Positions 60,696 to 64,000 of a DNA stretch of 64,000 nt are shown here, in pieces. The DNA comes from an uncultured Clostridia bacterium (lineage in GTDB: Bacteria; Bacillota; Clostridia; Christensenellales; UBA1242), in the NCBI GenBank assembly GCA_947584415.1, contig CANPWN010000003.1, forward strand, positions 1 to 64,000, written 5' to 3'. Positions within the stretch are counted from its first letter, which is position 1; the number at the start of each line of letters is the position of its first letter. Below the pieces are notes generated by a model. It saw only the letters and a list, made by a program, of their open reading frames with translations, had not been told where the DNA came from and did not search any database. The position numbers and the translations under genes were made by a program.

Positions 60696-60975
60696 ACCAT
60701 TTGTTATGCCAAAATACAAATGCAAGAACTGCGGAAAAATTATTTCCGAGCCGCAACTGAAATCTTTTAAAGTTTCGTTTGGCGACTTTCAATGTTTTGG
60801 GCAATGGTGTTTGTGCGATGAGTGCTTGGAAGGTGGAATAACAAAGCCCAAATGCGTCCGCACACATAAATGGGTTTTGGGAAAAGATGACGCAACATTT
60901 TTAAGGGAACTTGCGGACCTGATAACAAAATATAAAGTCCGCGCAATAGATGTATTTTTTGAGGAGGAAGACTGA
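60682..60975 (+). CDS. Small zinc-ribbon-like protein
   Basis: 97 residues from the ATG at 60682 (GGAGG seven bases upstream). MPKYKCKNCGKII and, 30 residues later, WCLCDECLEGG give two C-x-x-C pairs that fit one zinc site. The rest is a charged helix (DDATFLRELADLITKYKVRAIDVFFEEED). No named family is recognised. It overlaps the genes on both sides, so it is an integral part of the operon; an adaptor or nucleic-acid-binding role is a guess. Confidence 0.65.
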   Translation: MRPIEPFVMPKYKCKNCGKIISEPQLKSFKVSFGDFQCFGQWCLCDECLEGGITKPKCVRTHKWVLGKDDATFLRELADLITKYKVRAIDVFFEEED

Positions 60976-61433
60976 TGGAAAAAGAGTTTTTAAACAGAGT
61001 TTTTGAGTTTGGTGGCACATTAGGAAATTTGCAAGCGGAAAAAGGAAATTACAACGGCGTTTACATCTTTGTCCGCCCTGATGATTTCGGAAAGGTTATT
61101 TTTGGCGAAAGTAAGTTGAAGTTTTGGCGTGGCTACGAAGTTTCGTTGACCACTGAAGAACTTCAAAATAAATGGGTCGAAAACGCAAATGTTTTGTATA
61201 TAGGAAAATGCTCATCAAAAACAAAGTCACTTCAAAAACTTGTGCGAAAACACATAGAATTTTGGAATGGCAAAGAGGTTTCCGCGTATGGTGGAAAAGC
61301 CATTGGCCAAATCCAAAACTGGAAGGATTTGCAAGTATGGTATTTGGAGTGTGCCGACCCGCAACAAGCAAAAACTGATTTATTGAAAGATTTTTTTGAA
61401 AAATATGGAAAATTGCCGTTTGCAAATTTGTAG
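60975..61433 (+). CDS. GIY-YIG-like nuclease-fold protein
   Basis: 152 residues; ATG shares one base with the upstream stop (TGATG), SD GAGGAGG. GVY (28-30) and YIG (75-77) with SSKTKSLQKLVRKH after it follow the GIY...YIG order, with an unusually long insertion between the two. The end DLLKDFFEKYGKLPFANL matches the C-terminal block (LL-x-x-F-x-x-x-Y-G-x-x-P-F-A-N) of GIY-YIG proteins. The usual catalytic Glu before that block is not clearly present, so nuclease activity is uncertain. Third gene of the operon. Confidence 0.68.
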   Translation: MEKEFLNRVFEFGGTLGNLQAEKGNYNGVYIFVRPDDFGKVIFGESKLKFWRGYEVSLTTEELQNKWVENANVLYIGKCSSKTKSLQKLVRKHIEFWNGKEVSAYGGKAIGQIQNWKDLQVWYLECADPQQAKTDLLKDFFEKYGKLPFANL

Positions 61434-61447
61434 TTAAAAGGGTGAGC

Positions 61448-62116
61448 ATGAAAAATCATAATTTTAGCATCAAAATTCTCGGCAGCGGCATGGGAGGGAT
61501 AAACATCATAAAGCCCTTTGCCAAAGTGCCTTTGAAAAATGTTGAGTGTTTGGATATGCACGCGGACTGGGCCTCTAAAATCACCAACAAATTTATTAAA
61601 ATAGGAACAAAAACAACGAGGGGTTTAGGCACGGGCGCACTCCCACTTTTCGGCGAAAAGGCGGCAAGAGAAGATAAAGACGCGATCGTTAATGCAATAT
61701 CTGGCTGCGACCTTTTAATTCTTGTTTCGGGGCTTGGAGGAGGAACAGGCTCTGGCGCATCGCCTGTGGTGGCTGAAATTGCAAAAGAGCTCGACATTCC
61801 GACAGCCGCGTTTGTGACAACTCCACTTGGCTTTGAATCAAAAATGCGGCATCAAAATACGCAAGTAAGCCTTGAAAAATTAAAAAGTTTTGCCGGCGTT
61901 TTAATTGTCTTTTCGTGTGAAGAATACATGTCGCACGTTCCGAAAAAAACTCCTATTGGCGAAATTTTTAAGCGAATTGATGAGATTTTGCAAAAAAACA
62001 TCATAAAAATGATAGATTTTTGCAATTTGCAAGCTTCAAATGGCAAATCAGCTAAAGAGATTTTGAAACTTATCAAATTTGATGATCCTTGCATAAATGT
62101 GTTTAAAACGATATAA
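61448..62116 (+). CDS. FtsZ-like protein consisting of the GTPase domain only
   Basis: 222 residues from the ATG at 61448 (AAGGG upstream). It follows FtsZ: ILGSGMGGINIIKPF (T1), LDMHADW (T2), IGTKTTRGLGTGALPLFGEKAA (T3), GLGGGTGSGASPVV (T4, the tubulin signature, residues 97-103), TTPLGFESKMRHQ (T5) and KKTPIGEIFKRIDEILQKNI (H7 region). It ends shortly after H7, lacking the T7 loop (N-x-D-x-x-D) that completes the GTPase site of the neighbouring subunit, and the whole C-terminal domain. It should bind GTP but not form a normal filament. Last gene of the operon. Confidence 0.85.
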   Translation: MKNHNFSIKILGSGMGGINIIKPFAKVPLKNVECLDMHADWASKITNKFIKIGTKTTRGLGTGALPLFGEKAAREDKDAIVNAISGCDLLILVSGLGGGTGSGASPVVAEIAKELDIPTAAFVTTPLGFESKMRHQNTQVSLEKLKSFAGVLIVFSCEEYMSHVPKKTPIGEIFKRIDEILQKNIIKMIDFCNLQASNGKSAKEILKLIKFDDPCINVFKTI

Positions 62117-62146
62117 AAAATGCGGCGATAATTGCCGCATTTTTAA
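62117..62146. terminator. Bidirectional terminator
   Basis: AAATGCGGC (62118-62126) and GCCGCATTT (62134-62142), T-run; between the FtsZ-like and the convergent membrane-protein gene. Confidence 0.85.
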
Positions 62147-62805
62147 ATTGCAATTTCGTCATCTTTAGATTCAAGCGATTTGTCAACAGAATTATCCACA
62201 TATTCCTCGCCATAGATGTCGCTGATGTCTTGCGTCATCTCAATGTCCTTAATTTTTTCCTGTATAACTTTAACGTCCCCTAAATCATGTGCAAAATCAA
62301 CTTGGCTGTGCATGAGCATAAGTTCAAATTGTGAAAATTCGCCAATGTTGCCTATTTTGAAAGCATGCCCTTGCGTCAAGATTTCTGAAAATGTCAAATT
62401 TTTAAAGTCAGTGATTGCATCCTTATATTCCTGCTGTGACACTGCATCTAACCCTTGGCTCAAAGCCATTTTTTGATATATCTTGTATCCTTTTTTAAAC
62501 AAGTTTTTGTTGTTGATCTTGCGAATGCGTTTTGTAATCAAATTGCCAACAAACATCACGCCTGCTCCACCCAAAAAAAGTGAACTTGCCGCTGCAAATT
62601 CGCCATCATGCAAACCTTTGATAAACATGCCAATTCCACCGCCTATCAAGCCAAGACTCAAAATGGAAAAAAAGAGATTGCCAGTAAAGTTTGCCAGCTT
62701 CATAGAGTGGTCAAAACTTTTTAATATTGGATAAAGCCTGTCAATTTTGTCTTCCTCAATCGAAATGTCACCCATCATCTTTTGAACGATTTCATCATTG
62801 TCCAT
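62143..62805 (-). CDS. Membrane protein of unknown function under a palindrome-controlled promoter
   Basis: 220 residues from the ATG at 62805 (AAGGAGAG upstream). A charged N-terminal helix, two transmembrane helices (FTGNLFFSILSLGLIGGGIGMFI and FAAASSLFLGGAGVMFVGNLI), then a ~130-residue charged, helical cytoplasmic part rich in Asp/Lys. No family recognised. The promoter has a perfect consensus with a palindrome in the spacer, so expression is probably kept off until a repressor is released. Confidence 0.7.
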   Translation of the reverse strand: MDNDEIVQKMMGDISIEEDKIDRLYPILKSFDHSMKLANFTGNLFFSILSLGLIGGGIGMFIKGLHDGEFAAASSLFLGGAGVMFVGNLITKRIRKINNKNLFKKGYKIYQKMALSQGLDAVSQQEYKDAITDFKNLTFSEILTQGHAFKIGNIGEFSQFELMLMHSQVDFAHDLGDVKVIQEKIKDIEMTQDISDIYGEEYVDNSVDKSLESKDDEIAI

Positions 62806-62824
62806 ATTTTCTCTCCTTGGCTTT

Positions 62825-62853
62825 ATTATACGCTCTGAGCGTCTGAGTGTCAA
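62825..62853 (-). promoter_or_regulatory. Consensus promoter with embedded palindrome
   Basis: Minus strand: TTGACA (62853-62848), 17 bp, TATAAT (62830-62825). The spacer and first -10 base form the palindrome ACGCTC-T-GAGCGT (62830-62842). Confidence 0.7.
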
Positions 62854-62865
62854 TATGGAAATTAA

Positions 62866-62893
62866 AAAAACAGGCCTTTCGGTCTGCTTTTTT
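62866..62893 (-). terminator. Terminator of the rplK-rplA operon
   Basis: CAGACC, GAAA loop, GGCCTG with one mismatch, followed on the minus strand by T7. Confidence 0.65.
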
Positions 62894-62894
62894 G

Positions 62895-63578
62895 TTACAT
62901 TGTTGTCACAATCTTAATTCCAGGGCCCATTGTTGAGCAAACGGAAATGTTTTTGAAATATTGTCCTTTTGCTGCCGCAGGTTTTGCCTTTTGAAGGGCT
63001 TCAATGACTGTGCGATAGTTTTCTATAAGTTTTTCTTTGCCAAAGCTAACTTTGCCCAAAATTACGTGAACATTGTTTGTTTTGTCCAAACGATATTCAA
63101 CTTTTCCGGCTTTAACTTCGCTGATAGCCTTTTTAACGTCCATTGTAACTGTTCCGCTCTTTGGGTTTGGCATGAGGCCCTTAGGTCCAAGCACTCTTGC
63201 CACACGTCCAACAACGCCCATCATGTCAGGAGTTGTGATGCAGACGTCAAAGTCAAGCCATCCTCCTTGAATTTTGGCAACAATTTCTTCTGCGCCAACA
63301 AAGTCCGCTCCGGCCTTTGTTGCTTCGTCCGCTTTGTCACCCTTTGCAATAACCAAAACTTTCACGCTTTTGCCTGTTCCGTGAGGAAGCACAACAACGC
63401 CTCTAACCTGTTGGTCAGCGTTTCTTCCATCAACGCCAAGTTTAACATGAAGTTCAACTGTTTCATCAAATTTTGCTTTTGCTGTTTCAACCACATGAGC
63501 AAACGCCTCTTCTGGAGAATAACTGGTTGCTTTGTCATAGGTGGAAAGAGCAAGTTTCATTCTTTTGCCTTTATTCAT
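62895..63578 (-). CDS. rplA: 50S ribosomal protein L1
   Basis: 227 residues from the ATG at 63578, preceded by AGGAGGAAGG; codons further up in frame belong to the intergenic gap and lie over the end of rplK. Typical L1 blocks: [59 protein letters not shown] and [19 protein letters not shown]. It binds 23S rRNA at the stalk near the E site and usually represses its own operon by binding the mRNA. It follows rplK by 10 bases. Confidence 0.97.
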   Translation of the reverse strand: MNKGKRMKLALSTYDKATSYSPEEAFAHVVETAKAKFDETVELHVKLGVDGRNADQQVRGVVVLPHGTGKSVKVLVIAKGDKADEATKAGADFVGAEEIVAKIQGGWLDFDVCITTPDMMGVVGRVARVLGPKGLMPNPKSGTVTMDVKKAISEVKAGKVEYRLDKTNNVHVILGKVSFGKEKLIENYRTVIEALQKAKPAAAKGQYFKNISVCSTMGPGIKIVTTM

Positions 63579-63588
63579 ATCCTTCCTC

Positions 63589-64000
63589 CTACTCTGTGAT
63601 TGTAACGCCCATGCTGCGTGCTGCACCTTCAATCATGCTCATAGCGGCCTCAATGCTTGCTGCGTTAAGGTCAGGCATTTTTGTGGTTGCAATTTCACGA
63701 ACTTGCGCTTTTGTGAGTGAACCGACTTTTTGCTTGTTTGGTTTTGGCGAACCCTTTTCAAGTCCAAGCGCCTTTTTGATAAGAACGGCTGCTGGTGGGG
63801 TTTTCAGCACAAAACTGAATGACCTGTCTTGATAAATTGTTATCACAACAGGGATGATGAGACCTGCTTGAGATGCAGTTTTCTCATTAAATTCTTTGGT
63901 AAATGCCGCAATGTTTATCCCATGAGGTCCAAGTGAAGAACCCACAGGAGGTCCAGGTGTGGCTTTACCGGCTGGGAGTTGCAATTTTACAACTGCGCCA
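63589..64000 (-). CDS. rplK: 50S ribosomal protein L11, 5' end outside the window
   Basis: Coding continues to the window edge: the last codons read [29 protein letters not shown], so the first few residues (usually MAKK or similar) are missing. An internal ATG at 63984 is not the start. [26 protein letters not shown] closes the C-terminal rRNA-binding domain. L11 forms the GTPase-associated centre with 23S rRNA. About 137 of ~141 residues are present. Confidence 0.96.
   Translation of the reverse strand, partial: GAVVKLQLPAGKATPGPPVGSSLGPHGINIAAFTKEFNEKTASQAGLIIPVVITIYQDRSFSFVLKTPPAAVLIKKALGLEKGSPKPNKQKVGSLTKAQVREIATTKMPDLNAASIEAAMSMIEGAARSMGVTITE

Noticed and set aside
1-64000. CRISPR array, prophage or insertion sequence
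   Set aside because: No regularly spaced repeats, transposase, integrase or phage structural genes were seen on either strand.

Overview
The window is AT-rich (roughly 36-38 % G+C by eye) and reads as chromosome of an anaerobic, low-GC Gram-positive (Bacillota/Clostridia-like) bacterium, probably a gut or sediment commensal known mainly from metagenomes. Pointers are an [FeFe] hydrogenase, rubrerythrin, phosphoketolase, a Spo0A-type DNA-binding domain, strong AGGAGG Shine-Dalgarno (SD) sites and short sigma-A promoters with many extended -10 (TGnTATAAT-like) elements. No phage, insertion sequence or CRISPR array is visible. The exact lineage is inference.

Layout. 0-5 kb: a run of small housekeeping and accessory genes (metallophosphoesterase, Nudix, two GNATs, S51-like peptidase, M18 aminopeptidase). 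5-14 kb: envelope genes (an exported GLUG-type protein with a G10 tract, two lipoproteins, a collagen-like protein) around asnS, with a ferritin-like protein and an XRE regulator. 14-23 kb: TVP38 membrane protein, ysxC, a stand-alone Spo0A effector domain, mscL, queH, signal peptidase I, HU, rubrerythrin, a VirB2-like pilin. 23.3-23.8 kb: tRNA-Ser followed by a GC-rich, hairpin-rich island. 23.8-38.8 kb: HD hydrolase, dead amidohydrolase, lipase-like hydrolase, heterodimeric ABC exporter, kinases, glmS, Sel1-like protein, VirD4-type coupling ATPase. 38.9-44.2 kb: tRNA-Arg and an accessory stretch with two decaying XRE/SLOG modules flanking a DUF362 gene and an ArsR-CadA metal-efflux operon. 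44.3-51 kb: second M18 peptidase, phosphoketolase, deformylase-like pseudoenzyme, rubredoxin-fused [FeFe] hydrogenase, GT2/TPR glycosyltransferase. 51.3-60.3 kb: one gene for a ~2990-residue cell-surface protein. 60.4-62.1 kb: a compact four-gene operon (winged-helix regulator, zinc-ribbon-like protein, GIY-YIG-like protein, FtsZ GTPase-domain-only protein). 62.1-64 kb: a tightly controlled membrane-protein gene and the rplK-rplA operon, rplK running off the window.

How it fits together. Core functions (translation: asnS, rplK, rplA, ysxC, queH; amino-sugar supply: glmS; secretion: signal peptidase I) are interspersed with surface display and redox genes of an anaerobe. Three themes stand out: (i) at least eight genes without an SD carry a -10 box only 5-9 nt before the start codon, which predicts leaderless mRNAs; (ii) several proteins keep an enzyme fold but have lost catalytic residues (YugP-like, deformylase-like, isoaspartyl-dipeptidase-like); (iii) the 60.4-62.1 kb operon with a truncated FtsZ-like GTPase is the best candidate for an undescribed system.
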